Shown: one piece after another, positions 5,850 through 13,774 of the stretch
Layout of the letters: every line of letters starts with the position of its first letter
Position numbering within the stretch: the first letter of the stretch is position 1
Source: a virus
Strand: one strand, 5' to 3'
Length of the DNA stretch: 26,319 nucleotides
Virus record (IMG/VR): IMGVR_UViG_3300025128_000276
Location: 1-26,319 of that record
Translations under genes and position numbers: made by a program
Notes under the pieces: model-generated
The model's database searches: none
Told to the model about the DNA's origin: nothing
Seen by the model: the letters and a program-made list of their open reading frames with translations, nothing else

Positions 5850-6205
5850 TGGCTAAAGCTTTTGCATCAAATAAAAGAGCCATAGCAGAATGTGATATTT
5901 GTGGTTTTCAGTATAAACTTAAAGATTTACGTAGTTTAGTTGTTCGTGGGCGAGATACTAACCTACTCGCATGTGTTGCTGAATGTTGGAGCGAAGATCA
6001 CCCACAGAACAAACTTGGTTTATTTCCTGTAAATGACCCACAAGCTATTCGTAACCCACGTCCTGATTTTGCGGGGCGTAGCAGTAGTAGAAATATTCAG
6101 TGGGGTTGGAATCCTGTGGGAGACGCTAGAAACATTTATGGGTTAAGTCCTAATAATTTACAAGCCACAGGCGCAGTGGGTGATGTTACGGTAACGACGG
6201 GGTAG
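5849..6205 (+). CDS. Cys-motif (zinc-ribbon-like) virion-associated protein
   Basis: The 118-aa protein starts MAKAFASNKRAIAECDICGF and carries two Cys pairs: C15-x2-C18 and C42-x3-C46, the latter followed by W47 and H51. It then contains HPQNKLGLFPVNDPQAIRNP and a Gly/Asn-rich tail. I recall homologues between connector genes in marine phages with a CxxC...CPxCW arrangement, where four Cys could hold one zinc ion. Here the second pair is CxxxC, a slight departure. The fold would be a short beta-hairpin zinc ribbon plus a Pro-rich extended segment that could wrap a partner. The start overlaps the preceding stop by one base. Function is unknown; a connector or tail accessory role is inferred from position. 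Confidence 0.6.
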   Translation: MAKAFASNKRAIAECDICGFQYKLKDLRSLVVRGRDTNLLACVAECWSEDHPQNKLGLFPVNDPQAIRNPRPDFAGRSSSRNIQWGWNPVGDARNIYGLSPNNLQATGAVGDVTVTTG

Positions 6206-6208
6206 GAT

Positions 6209-6841
6209 ATGAATTACGCTTCTCTTAAAACAAATATAGCAGACATTTGTGAAACAACATTTACCGACGATCAACTTGCACTGTTTACACAACAGGCAGA
6301 AGAGAAGATATTACAAGCTGTAAATATACCTGCATTACGCAAAGTAGATGATGGACCTTTAGTATCTACGAATAAACTGTATACGTTGCCCACTGACTAT
6401 CTTTACACTTATAGTATTGCTGTTATAACAAGTAGCACACACACCTACCTACTAAATAAAGATGTTAACTTCTTACGAGAAGCATTTCCTGTAAATACAA
6501 GCGCAAAATATGGATTACCTAAATTTTATGCTCAATACAGTGAAACACAAATAGAGTTAGCGCCTACACCTGATGCAAACTATGAGCTTGAACATGTGTA
6601 TGGGTATTACCCTACATCTATTGTGAGTGGTAGCACTTCTTGGCTCGGCGATAATGCGAGTGCAGCTTTGTTAAACGGTGCTTTGGTTGAAGCTATACGG
6701 TTTCAAAAAGGTGAAGCTGACGTAGTTGCTATGTATGAAAAACAATACGCACTATCTTTAGGTTTATTAAAACAACTTGGAGATGGTAAATTAAGACAAG
6801 ATACGTACCGTTCTGGGCAGTATCGTATGAGTGTGGGCTAA
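6209..6841 (+). CDS. Head-tail adaptor protein, SU10-like
   Basis: The 210-aa protein has the hallmarks of the phage adaptor family related to the SU10 adaptor. There is an N-terminal helix pair (MNYASLKTNIADICETTFTD, then LALFTQQAEEKILQAVNIPA), followed by LRKVDDGPLVSTNKLYTLP and the DYLYTYSIAV strand. A beta-sandwich part follows (KFYAQYSETQIELAPTPDAN, then YELEHVYGYYPTSI). C-terminal helices contain LLNGALVEAIRFQKGEADVV and YEKQYALSLGLLKQL. Such adaptors form a ring between the portal and the tail nozzle. The stop overlaps the next start (TAATG). It is the second connector-like gene in three, which fits a short-tailed virion needing successive rings. Confidence comes from the characteristic order of elements, not a search. 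Confidence 0.7.
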   Translation: MNYASLKTNIADICETTFTDDQLALFTQQAEEKILQAVNIPALRKVDDGPLVSTNKLYTLPTDYLYTYSIAVITSSTHTYLLNKDVNFLREAFPVNTSAKYGLPKFYAQYSETQIELAPTPDANYELEHVYGYYPTSIVSGSTSWLGDNASAALLNGALVEAIRFQKGEADVVAMYEKQYALSLGLLKQLGDGKLRQDTYRSGQYRMSVG

Positions 6842-7281
6842 TGGCTTTTACTGGTAATTATATGTGTACATCTTTTAAGGTCGCTCTTTTAAATGGAGAG
6901 ATGGACTTTAGTAGTGACACATCACAATCCTTCAAGATTGCTTTGTATACGTCGAGTGCAACTCTTGATGCTTCTACAACAGCTTATTCAACAACCAACG
7001 AGGTCTCAGGTACAGGTTATACAGCGGGTGGTAATACGTTAACAATAGCAACTAACCCTACGAGTGATACTGATGGGACTGTAGCATACCTAGATTTTTC
7101 TGACACAACATGGACAAGTTCATCAATAACAGCGAGAGGAGCCTTAATATATAAGTCTGGAGGTACAAATCCTGCAGTTGCTGTGTTAGACTTCGGAGCT
7201 GATAAAACGACAAGTAGTGAAACTTTTACGGTTACTTTCCCTTCTTCGTCTGCTACTACTGCAATAATAAGAATCGGTTAG
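6841..7281 (+). CDS. Conserved beta-rich structural protein
   Basis: The 146-aa protein begins MAFTGNYMCTSFKVALLNGE and contains FKIALYTSSATLDASTTAYS, NEVSGTGYTAGG, then ITARGALIYKSG and AVLDFGADKTTSSETFTVTF. I recognise this as a widely conserved marine phage protein placed between adaptors and tail fibres, usually unannotated. It is Thr/Ser-rich with regular strand-turn periodicity, predicted as a single beta-sandwich. There is no signal peptide, membrane span or catalytic motif. Translation is coupled to the adaptor (TAATG). A role as a tail-side structural protein or fibre anchor is inferred from position. Confidence 0.65.
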   Translation: MAFTGNYMCTSFKVALLNGEMDFSSDTSQSFKIALYTSSATLDASTTAYSTTNEVSGTGYTAGGNTLTIATNPTSDTDGTVAYLDFSDTTWTSSSITARGALIYKSGGTNPAVAVLDFGADKTTSSETFTVTFPSSSATTAIIRIG

Positions 7282-7292
7282 AGGATTAAAAT

Positions 7293-10200
7293 ATGGTAAG
7301 TGTATATACAAATCATCTTAGATTAGAAGAGATAGGGACAGGTGAGCAATCAGGTGATTGGGGAACGACAACCAATACAAACTTAGAACTGATCGCAGAA
7401 GGTTTTAGTTACGGCACAGAAGCGATAGGGGATGCAGATACTACTATTACAATGGCAGACGGAGCTTCAGACGGCGTAAGGTCTTTGTATCTTAAAGTTA
7501 CGTCAAGTGCAGACCTTACGGCAACTCGAACTATAACTTTAGCTCCAAACACAGTATCTAAAGTATGGATAATTGAAAACGCTACATCTGGGTCACAAAT
7601 TATAACAATTAAACAAGGCACAGGAGCGACTGTAAATATTGCTAACGGGCAAGTTAAGATGATAGCCACTGACGGTGGTGGTACAGGCGGTGTTGTTTAT
7701 GATCTATTAACAGATGTAGAGCTTGCAGGTACAACTACTGCTACCGCACTTACTGTAGACGATGTAGCTATAGACGGTAAAGTTATTACCATGACAGGTT
7801 CTACGGGCGACACGGCTGTAATGACTGTGGGTACTAACGGCACTCTAACCGTTACAACTACTGATACAGCGGCGGCAGCGGCAAACATAACTATAACCGC
7901 AGATGGTACATTTGAAGCTGTAGGAACAACAATAACTTTAGACTCTGGCGGAGATATAGAACTTGAAGCAGCAGCAGGCGGAGACGTTAACATACCTGCT
8001 AATATAGGTTTAACTTTTGGTGATGATGGTGAGAAGATTGAAGGTGATGGCACAGATTTAACTATATCAGGTAACAATATAAATCTAACTGCCGTTGCAG
8101 ATGTAAACATACCATCAGGTGTTGGGCTTACTTTTGCTACTGCGGAAAAAATAGAGTCTGATGGTACTGATCTTTCTATAACTGTGGGTTCAGGTGGGGA
8201 CATAAATATACCCGCTAATATTGGAGTTACTTTCGGCGATGATGCTGAGAAAATTGAAGGTGACGGTACAGATTTAACTATATCAGGTAACAATATAAAT
8301 TTAACAGCTACGGCTGATGTAGTTGTTCCTGCTGATGTAGGTATTACATTTGGTACTGGTGAAAAAATAGAAGGTGATAACACAGATTTAACAATTACTT
8401 CTGGGGCTAAGATTAACTTAACTGCTACCTCAGACGTTATTATTCCTTCAGGTGTAGGTTTAGTTCTTGATGGCTCTGGAAATGAGAAGATAGAATCAGA
8501 TGGAACAGATATTAGCATTAGTGTAGGTGCAGGTGGGGACATAAATATACCTGCTAATATAGGTTTAACTTTCGGTGATGATGGTGAAAAAATTGAAGGT
8601 GATGGTACAGATTTAACTATTAGTGCTTCAGCCGATCTTAATCTTACTGCTACTACAGATATTAATATCCCTGCTAGTGTTGGTCTAACTTTTGGTGATG
8701 ATGGAGAGAAGATAGAAGGTGACGGTACAGATTTAACTATATCAGGTAATAATATAAATCTAACAGCTACGGCTGATGTAAATATACCATCAGGTGTTGG
8801 GCTTACTTTTGCAACTACAGAAAAAATTGAGTCAGACGGAACTGACCTTTCAATTACAGTAGGTTCAGGAGGAGATATTAATATTCCTGCTAATGTTGGT
8901 TTAACTTTTGGTGATGATGGTGAGAAGATTGAAGGTGATGGTACAGACTTAACTATATCAGGTAATAATATAAATTTAAGTCCTACGTCCACAGTAACCG
9001 TTTCAGGGGTGGTTGATATAACCGATACCACTGATTCTAGTGATGCCACAGGAGATACAGGAGCATTACGCACCGAAGGTGGGGCAAGTATAGCTAAGAA
9101 GTTGTTTGTTGGCACAGATTTAGATGTAGATGGCACTACTAACTTAGATAATACAGATATAGATGGCACACTTGTTGTTGATGGATCTAACATATCATTA
9201 GATAGTACAACTACGTTAAATATTGACAATTCAGATACATCAAATGGTATTACTATCGGCACTGCAACTTCTGGGGTTCCTATATCTATTGGGCATGGCA
9301 CATCTGAAACTACTGTAAATGATAACCTTACTGTAACAGGCAATCTTACAATTAATGGGACAACCACTACAGTAGCTACAACCAATACAACTGTAGCTGA
9401 CCACCTTATTAAACTAGGTCAGGGTTACACAGGCAGTGCCAATGACCAAGGTTTTATTGTTACAAGAGGTGATGGTTCTAGTAGCAACACAGCAAATAGA
9501 GGGTTTATTTGGGATGAGTCAGCGGATGAGTTTGCTACTATTGCAGCTAACACGGAAGCAGGTACAACTACAGGTAACGTCACAATAAATGATTACGCTA
9601 ATATTCGTGTAGGAGCGCTTACGGCGGATGATGCTTCGCTTTTTAGTGGAGGTATTAAAGTTGCCAATGATGGTAATATTGGGTCAGCAGGTGACACCGA
9701 CGCTATAGCAATTAGTAGTAGTGGGGTTGTAACATTTTCTCAAGCTCCTGTTTTTCCAGACGGTTCTATAAACATTGCAGACCTAGATATTGATGGAGCA
9801 ACAGATATTAACGCTGCGATTGTCGACGCCGACTTATTTATTGTGGACGATGGTGCAGGTGGCACAAACAGAAAAACAACTGCATCAAGAATGAAAACAT
9901 ATTTTCAAAGTAATGTTACTGCTTCTGAAGTTGCCGCAGACGATATAGTTGTAGGAGATGCTGCTGTTACAATCGGCAATGGAAGCACAAGTGCTGATAT
10001 TACTATAGACTCTGGAGACGATATTGTTTTAGACGCTGCAGGGGGTAACATTGAATTTAAAGATGGTGGCACGTTAAAATTAACTTTAGATATGGACGGT
10101 ACGGCGGGTGCGCAAGTAATTCAATTAGGTGTAGATAGTGATGATTTAATTTTTAAACAATATGATGGAACAACGGTTCTTACGTTAGATGACGATACTA

Positions 10201-11165
10201 CAGTAAAAGTCGCAACGGATTTAACAGTGGGTGACGATTTAAGTTTAATATCTGATTCTTCAGTTTTATCTTTTGGGGCAAATTCAGAAATTACTGTAAC
10301 TCACGTCCATGATGTAGGACTTAACATAAAGAATACAAATACTGGTGATGACAAACCCATTATACTTACTCTTCAAACTGGGGAAACTGATTTAGCTGCT
10401 GATGAAGTTATTGGTGCTATTCGTTGGCAAGCTCCTGATGAAGCACAAGGTACTGATGCTATTCTTGTATCCGCAGCAGTTCAGGCTGTAGCTGAAGGAA
10501 ATCATAGTTCTTCTAGTAACGCTACAAGATTAGAGTTTCATACTGGCGCAAGCGAGGCTGCTGCTGTTAAGATGATGATATCTAGTGCAGGTAATGTGGG
10601 TATTGGAAATACAGACCCAGAAGCGTTTGGCTCTCTTATCGATAATCTTGTCGTAGGCACAACATCTGGCAATAACGGAATGACTATTGTTTCTGGTACA
10701 GATAGTGGGGGTCGATTATGTTTTGCAGATAATACATCAAGCCCACAAAGAGGTATGGTTGAATACTCACACGACTCTGACTCGATGAAACTTAACACAA
10801 ATGGAGCTACTCGTACCACAATTGATTCTTCTGGTAATTTAACTCAAACAGCTAACATAACAGCTTTCTCTGATAGGCGATTAAAGTCTGACATTCAAAC
10901 TGTTGAAAATGCTCTTGATAAAGTAGAGCAACTTAGAGGTGTTACATATACTAGAAATGACATTAAAGAAAATGGACAACAGCTTGGTGTTATAGCTCAA
11001 GAAGTAGAAGAAGTGTTCCCCCAAGTTGTGCTTACAGCAGATGACGAAAGAGGCACTAAGAGTGTAGACTATGGTAGATTAACAGGTGCATTGATTGAGG
11101 CTGTCAAGGAACTGTCAGCTAAAGTTAAAGAGTTAGAAGGAAGACTAGATGGCTCTACAAAGTAG
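7293..11165 (+). CDS. Long tail fibre with S74 self-cleaving chaperone
   Basis: This 1290-aa host-recognition fibre has a clear domain order. Residues 1-110 are a virion-attachment head, including GTGEQSGDWGTTTNTNLELI, a common fibre start in marine phages. Residues about 232-566 hold nine beta-repeats of 33-40 residues, the core being NIPANIGLTFGDDGEKIEGD. Residues 567-1190 are further Thr/Asp/Gly-rich beta-helix-like sequence. Residues 1193-1290 are a peptidase S74 intramolecular chaperone: SDRRLKSDIQ with the expected Ser1193/Lys1198 dyad, then QLGVIAQEVEEVFPQVV, SVDYGRLTGALIEAVKEL and a terminal coiled coil. In this family the chaperone drives trimerisation and is then cleaved before the Ser. 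AGAGGA precedes the start, and the last 17 nt overlap the next gene. Repeat number could vary by recombination. Confidence 0.85.
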   Translation: MVSVYTNHLRLEEIGTGEQSGDWGTTTNTNLELIAEGFSYGTEAIGDADTTITMADGASDGVRSLYLKVTSSADLTATRTITLAPNTVSKVWIIENATSGSQIITIKQGTGATVNIANGQVKMIATDGGGTGGVVYDLLTDVELAGTTTATALTVDDVAIDGKVITMTGSTGDTAVMTVGTNGTLTVTTTDTAAAAANITITADGTFEAVGTTITLDSGGDIELEAAAGGDVNIPANIGLTFGDDGEKIEGDGTDLTISGNNINLTAVADVNIPSGVGLTFATAEKIESDGTDLSITVGSGGDINIPANIGVTFGDDAEKIEGDGTDLTISGNNINLTATADVVVPADVGITFGTGEKIEGDNTDLTITSGAKINLTATSDVIIPSGVGLVLDGSGNEKIESDGTDISISVGAGGDINIPANIGLTFGDDGEKIEGDGTDLTISASADLNLTATTDINIPASVGLTFGDDGEKIEGDGTDLTISGNNINLTATADVNIPSGVGLTFATTEKIESDGTDLSITVGSGGDINIPANVGLTFGDDGEKIEGDGTDLTISGNNINLSPTSTVTVSGVVDITDTTDSSDATGDTGALRTEGGASIAKKLFVGTDLDVDGTTNLDNTDIDGTLVVDGSNISLDSTTTLNIDNSDTSNGITIGTATSGVPISIGHGTSETTVNDNLTVTGNLTINGTTTTVATTNTTVADHLIKLGQGYTGSANDQGFIVTRGDGSSSNTANRGFIWDESADEFATIAANTEAGTTTGNVTINDYANIRVGALTADDASLFSGGIKVANDGNIGSAGDTDAIAISSSGVVTFSQAPVFPDGSINIADLDIDGATDINAAIVDADLFIVDDGAGGTNRKTTASRMKTYFQSNVTASEVAADDIVVGDAAVTIGNGSTSADITIDSGDDIVLDAAGGNIEFKDGGTLKLTLDMDGTAGAQVIQLGVDSDDLIFKQYDGTTVLTLDDDTTVKVATDLTVGDDLSLISDSSVLSFGANSEITVTHVHDVGLNIKNTNTGDDKPIILTLQTGETDLAADEVIGAIRWQAPDEAQGTDAILVSAAVQAVAEGNHSSSSNATRLEFHTGASEAAAVKMMISSAGNVGIGNTDPEAFGSLIDNLVVGTTSGNNGMTIVSGTDSGGRLCFADNTSSPQRGMVEYSHDSDSMKLNTNGATRTTIDSSGNLTQTANITAFSDRRLKSDIQTVENALDKVEQLRGVTYTRNDIKENGQQLGVIAQEVEEVFPQVVLTADDERGTKSVDYGRLTGALIEAVKELSAKVKELEGRLDGSTK
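7986..8990 (+). repeat. Nine tandem repeats inside the fibre gene
   Basis: About 100-120-nt units recur head to tail, each encoding (V/I)xIPxx(I/V)G(L/V/I)TFxxxEKIE(G/S)DGTDL(T/S)I followed by a linker. Two linker types occur: SGNNINLTATAD and TVGSGGD. Nucleotide identity between some units is high (for example copies 1, 7 and 9), while others such as copies 4 and 5 have diverged. Units do not alternate perfectly, suggesting duplication of one- or two-unit blocks. Confidence 0.9.
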
Positions 11166-12252
11166 CGGTGCAATATCATTAGATGACATACACCAAGAAG
11201 CAGGTGGTTCAGCAGATAGTAATTGTTCTATTAACGATGCCGATATTCGTGGTTTAATTAGTGTGTCGGCAGGTGCTACTATGTCTTTTGATGATTGGTA
11301 TGGGGCTTCAGCCGTTACTCCTAGAACTTTATTTATGGGAGGAGTAAATTCAGATTTTGACGCTCAAAATATTGTTGATTTTATAAATATTGCAAGTGCA
11401 GGAAATGTATCAGATTTTGGAGATATTCACGATCCATTTGGAAATAGTTTAAATTCCACCAAAGCAAATTTAGGAGAGTGCGCTTCCTCAACAAGAGCTT
11501 TACATTCAGGGGGTTCAACATCAGGTAATGCAGGTAGTAATAATTCAATAAGACATTTTACTTTTGCAAGTACAGGTAATTCAAGTGATTTTGGAGATAT
11601 GTCTGGTTCAATTATGATGCACGCAAGCGCTTCTAGTGCAACAAGAGGTATTACAAACGCAGGTGGGCGTTACAACAATGCGATTAATAATAATAGAATT
11701 GAATATGTAACAATAGGTAGCACAGGGAACACTACTGATTTTGGAGATTTAACAGGAGCAGCAAATGATTTTGCGGGGTCGGGCGGTAAAACTAGAAGTA
11801 TGTTTATTGGCAATAAAGAAAATGGGTTTAATAGAACAAATGAAGTAGAATTTATAACAATAGGTTCTACAGGAAACGCAACTGACTTTGGGAATATGTC
11901 TGGTTCTAGTTTTGACCAACCTGGAGGAGGTTGCGCTGCAAGTAGCAATACACGGTTAATTTACGGCGCATATACGAATCCAGGTACTGCTTCTGATACA
12001 CTTGACCGATTAGAGTTTTTTACGATAGCAAGCACAGGAAATGGCAGTAGTTTTGGAGATCTTGCTCAAGCCACAATAGGAAGAGTTGCGGCTAGTAATT
12101 CAACAAAAGCAGTTTGGGCAGGGGGGTCTAATTATACAAATGTGATAGAATTTGTAACGATTGCAAGCACAGGGAATGCTTCAGATTTTGGTGATTTAGG
12201 TAGTGCTGTGGGTTTCAGATCTTCAGCATCGAGTCAACATGGTGGTTTATAA
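11149..12252 (+). CDS. Kelch-like propeller tail fibre/receptor-binding protein
   Basis: The 367-aa protein has an N-terminal module (residues 1-55: SGAISLDDIHQEAGG, INDADIRGLIS, MSFDDWYGAS) that I know as a common start of marine phage fibre and adhesin proteins. Six repeats of about 50 residues follow (59-367). Each runs: small hydrophobics with Gly-Gly or similar, Asn, (I/V/L)-x-(F/Y)-x-(T/N)-(I/F)-(A/G)-S-T-G-N-x-x-D-F-G-(D/N), then a Ser-rich loop. Six such units suggest a closed six-bladed kelch-like propeller. No signal peptide or catalytic motif is visible. The ATG lies inside the end of the S74 fibre gene (17-nt overlap), so translation is coupled and the two products probably form one fibre apparatus. 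It may act as the tip or receptor-binding domain, which is inferred. Confidence 0.75.
   Translation: MALQSSGAISLDDIHQEAGGSADSNCSINDADIRGLISVSAGATMSFDDWYGASAVTPRTLFMGGVNSDFDAQNIVDFINIASAGNVSDFGDIHDPFGNSLNSTKANLGECASSTRALHSGGSTSGNAGSNNSIRHFTFASTGNSSDFGDMSGSIMMHASASSATRGITNAGGRYNNAINNNRIEYVTIGSTGNTTDFGDLTGAANDFAGSGGKTRSMFIGNKENGFNRTNEVEFITIGSTGNATDFGNMSGSSFDQPGGGCAASSNTRLIYGAYTNPGTASDTLDRLEFFTIASTGNGSSFGDLAQATIGRVAASNSTKAVWAGGSNYTNVIEFVTIASTGNASDFGDLGSAVGFRSSASSQHGGL
11323..12249 (+). repeat. Six kelch-like coding repeats
   Basis: Six diverged copies of a roughly 150-nt unit encode the blades of the fibre protein. The best conserved core is IASTGNxSDFGD (or IGSTGNxTDFGD). Spacing between cores is 48-58 residues, with loops that vary strongly in length and sequence, as expected for receptor-facing loops of a propeller. 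Confidence 0.8.
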
Positions 12253-12254
12253 TT

Positions 12255-13085
12255 ATGAAAAGTGTAACAGTTAAAGAACAGAGTATTCAAAGTTTAGATT
12301 TAAGCACTTTAAATCCTGAATATAAAACTATGATGGCTAATATAGATAATAAGATACCTGAAATTAAAAAAGCATCATCTAATTTTTATAAATCTCATTC
12401 TCAATTTATGAATGTATCACTTGATGTTACAGCTATTACCCCTATTCGATCAATTAAACATACGCTTGCAGAAATTGATAAAACACGAAGGGCTTTGGGA
12501 GAAGCTCACATAAGGCGTAGTAAAGGTTTTGTTAAACTAAAGAAAAAACAAAATAAAATAAAAACTTGCAAAGATAGTTTAAAAAAAGAAATGTTAGAGA
12601 TTGAAATATTTGAGATAGAAACGGGACTAGCTGAAGGACAAAATTCTATTCAAGCGGCAATTAGAAAACTTAATATGTTTGTAAATCAATATGAAAATCT
12701 TTTAAAACATTTAGGTATAACTGAAGTAACAGAAGAAATGTATGAGCGCGAAGAGAATAGATACCATATTATGACAGCCATGAAACAAGCTTTAAGTGCG
12801 GCTAGAACAAGTGGAGGTGTAATTGATGAAGGTAATCACATATATCTTTTTGATCTTGGTATTAATGGAGCAGCTGCACAAGTAGAATTATTTAATTATT
12901 TAAAGATAGAAAATGAAATGATTGCAAAAGGAGTACAACCCACACATGAAATGACGATGCGGTGGTTAGAAAGTTGTGCAAATAAATTTGCAAATGAAAC
13001 ACAAAAATTTGTTGAACGTAGAGGGTTTAAACTTTTAGATAAACAGTCATTAACAAATACATTAAAATTGCAGGCAGCAGAATGA
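12255..13085 (+). CDS. Helical/coiled-coil protein of unknown function
   Basis: The 276-aa protein is mostly alpha-helical. Residues about 65-155 are Lys/Glu-rich and heptad-like (AEIDKTRRALGEAHIRRSKG, then LKKEMLEIEIFEIETGLAEG). A less charged C-terminal part contains GGVIDEGNHIYLFDLGINGA followed by AAQVELFNYLKIENEMIAKG. There is no membrane segment, signal peptide or known motif. It lies between the fibre genes and the lysis cassette, its ATGA overlaps the next mini-gene, and no strong Shine-Dalgarno is seen. Codon use and Asn/Ile/Lys-rich composition are more A/T-biased than the adjacent fibres. I recall similar proteins in this position in marine phages but no function. It could be a fibre accessory or assembly chaperone; this is speculation. 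Confidence 0.55.
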   Translation: MKSVTVKEQSIQSLDLSTLNPEYKTMMANIDNKIPEIKKASSNFYKSHSQFMNVSLDVTAITPIRSIKHTLAEIDKTRRALGEAHIRRSKGFVKLKKKQNKIKTCKDSLKKEMLEIEIFEIETGLAEGQNSIQAAIRKLNMFVNQYENLLKHLGITEVTEEMYEREENRYHIMTAMKQALSAARTSGGVIDEGNHIYLFDLGINGAAAQVELFNYLKIENEMIAKGVQPTHEMTMRWLESCANKFANETQKFVERRGFKLLDKQSLTNTLKLQAAE

Positions 13086-13243
13086 AGATTATTGAAGTAA
13101 AAGCAGAACTAGATACTTATAGAGCTGTGTCTGAAGAACGATGGCTAGAAATAATCAGCCGTGTAAAGCGACTTGAAATGGTGTTGATTGGAAGTGCAGG
13201 AACAACAATAGTGTTGCTTTTAAGTTTGGTTGTAAAAGGATAA
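13082..13243 (+). CDS. 53-aa small membrane protein, XhlA-like layout
   Basis: ATG overlaps the previous stop (ATGA) and the ORF ends with TAA at 13241-13243. The first 30 residues (MKIIEVKAELDTYRAVSEER, then WLEIISRVKR) form an amphipathic, charged helix. Residues about 34-51 (MVLIGSAGTTIVLLLSLVV) form one membrane span, followed by KG. A charged helix plus a C-terminal single span is the layout of XhlA-type lysis helpers and other small phage membrane proteins. Position at the head of a run of membrane proteins ending in a holin and endolysin supports a lysis-related role. Sequence identity to XhlA is not claimed. Confidence 0.65.
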   Translation: MKIIEVKAELDTYRAVSEERWLEIISRVKRLEMVLIGSAGTTIVLLLSLVVKG

Positions 13244-13247
13244 TATA

Positions 13248-13667
13248 ATGGAACCGATTTCTGCCGCACTTTTAGCTTTCGGCGCTATTAAAAAAGGAAT
13301 CAGTATGGGCAAAGAGTTACACTCTATGTCCAAAGACCTTAATAATCTTTTTTCTTTTATTGACGGTGCAAAAGAAGCCCAAAAATCAGGTAAAAAAGGA
13401 GACCCATTATCTGACTACATAGCCTATGAGAAGGCAATGGATTACGAGAAGCAATTAATGGATCTTATATGGGAAACAAGAGGAAGTAAGGGAGTTGCAA
13501 AATTTAACGAGTTTCGTAAGCAAGCTAAACAACGTGAAAAAGAAGGTAGGTATCAAGCTACAAAAAGAAAAAATCAACTTATAAACGCTGCGGGGATTAT
13601 CTTTGCAATTATTATTACAGGTGTTGGAGGATATTTTATGATTTGGTTTGCAATGCAGTATAAATGA
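13248..13667 (+). CDS. Conserved phage protein with C-terminal membrane helix
   Basis: This 139-aa protein begins MEPISAALLAFGAIKKGISM, with a hydrophobic N-terminal helix. Then come GKELHSMSKDLNNLFSFIDG, a charged middle (AKFNEFRKQAKQREKEGRYQ) and a strong C-terminal membrane helix at about residues 111-135 (AAGIIFAIIITGVGGYFMIW). I recognise the type MEP/MDPIS...GK-x-x-x-SM-x-KDL as a very common, unannotated protein of marine phages, often beside lysis or tail genes. AGGA lies 7-8 nt upstream of the start. Anchored by its tail with a cytoplasmic charged body, it could be an inner-membrane partner of the holin or an ejection-related virion protein. The sequence does not decide. Confidence 0.6.
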   Translation: MEPISAALLAFGAIKKGISMGKELHSMSKDLNNLFSFIDGAKEAQKSGKKGDPLSDYIAYEKAMDYEKQLMDLIWETRGSKGVAKFNEFRKQAKQREKEGRYQATKRKNQLINAAGIIFAIIITGVGGYFMIWFAMQYK

Positions 13668-13672
13668 TATGA

Positions 13673-13774
13673 ATGATACCCAACAAAGTAATAATATCAT
13701 TTACTCTTGCGTTGCTTTTATTGGCTTACTTAGATGCTACTACAAATGAACCTTATTGGATGTTAATAGAATGA
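13673..13774 (+). CDS. 33-aa single-span membrane mini-protein
   Basis: A short ORF fills the gap between two membrane-protein genes: MIPNKVIISFTLALLLLAYL followed by DATTNEPYWMLIE. Residues about 6-20 form one hydrophobic helix preceded by a Lys, with an acidic, aromatic C-terminus. Its TGA overlaps the ATG of the EF-hand protein (ATGA), the same coupling used throughout this operon. An alternative ATG at 13669 is in another frame. No convincing Shine-Dalgarno is visible, so translation would depend on coupling. The size and topology resemble small phage lysis or holin-accessory peptides; function is unproven. Confidence 0.5.
   Translation: MIPNKVIISFTLALLLLAYLDATTNEPYWMLIE

Noticed and set aside
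7986-8990. Tandem repeats considered as a CRISPR array
   Set aside because: Units are continuous coding sequence in one long frame with no spacers or palindromic direct repeats.
7697-9385. 562-codon open frame on the - strand opposite the fibre gene
   Set aside because: It mirrors the repeat-rich + strand gene. Its product is a Val/Pro/Ser repeat set by the repeats of the fibre, with no domain or start signal; periodic codon use on the + strand explains the lack of stops.
13756-13770. Upstream in-frame start for the EF-hand gene
   Set aside because: The start at 13771 gives the usual ATGA overlap with the 33-aa gene; the upstream ATG adds only five residues from inside that gene.
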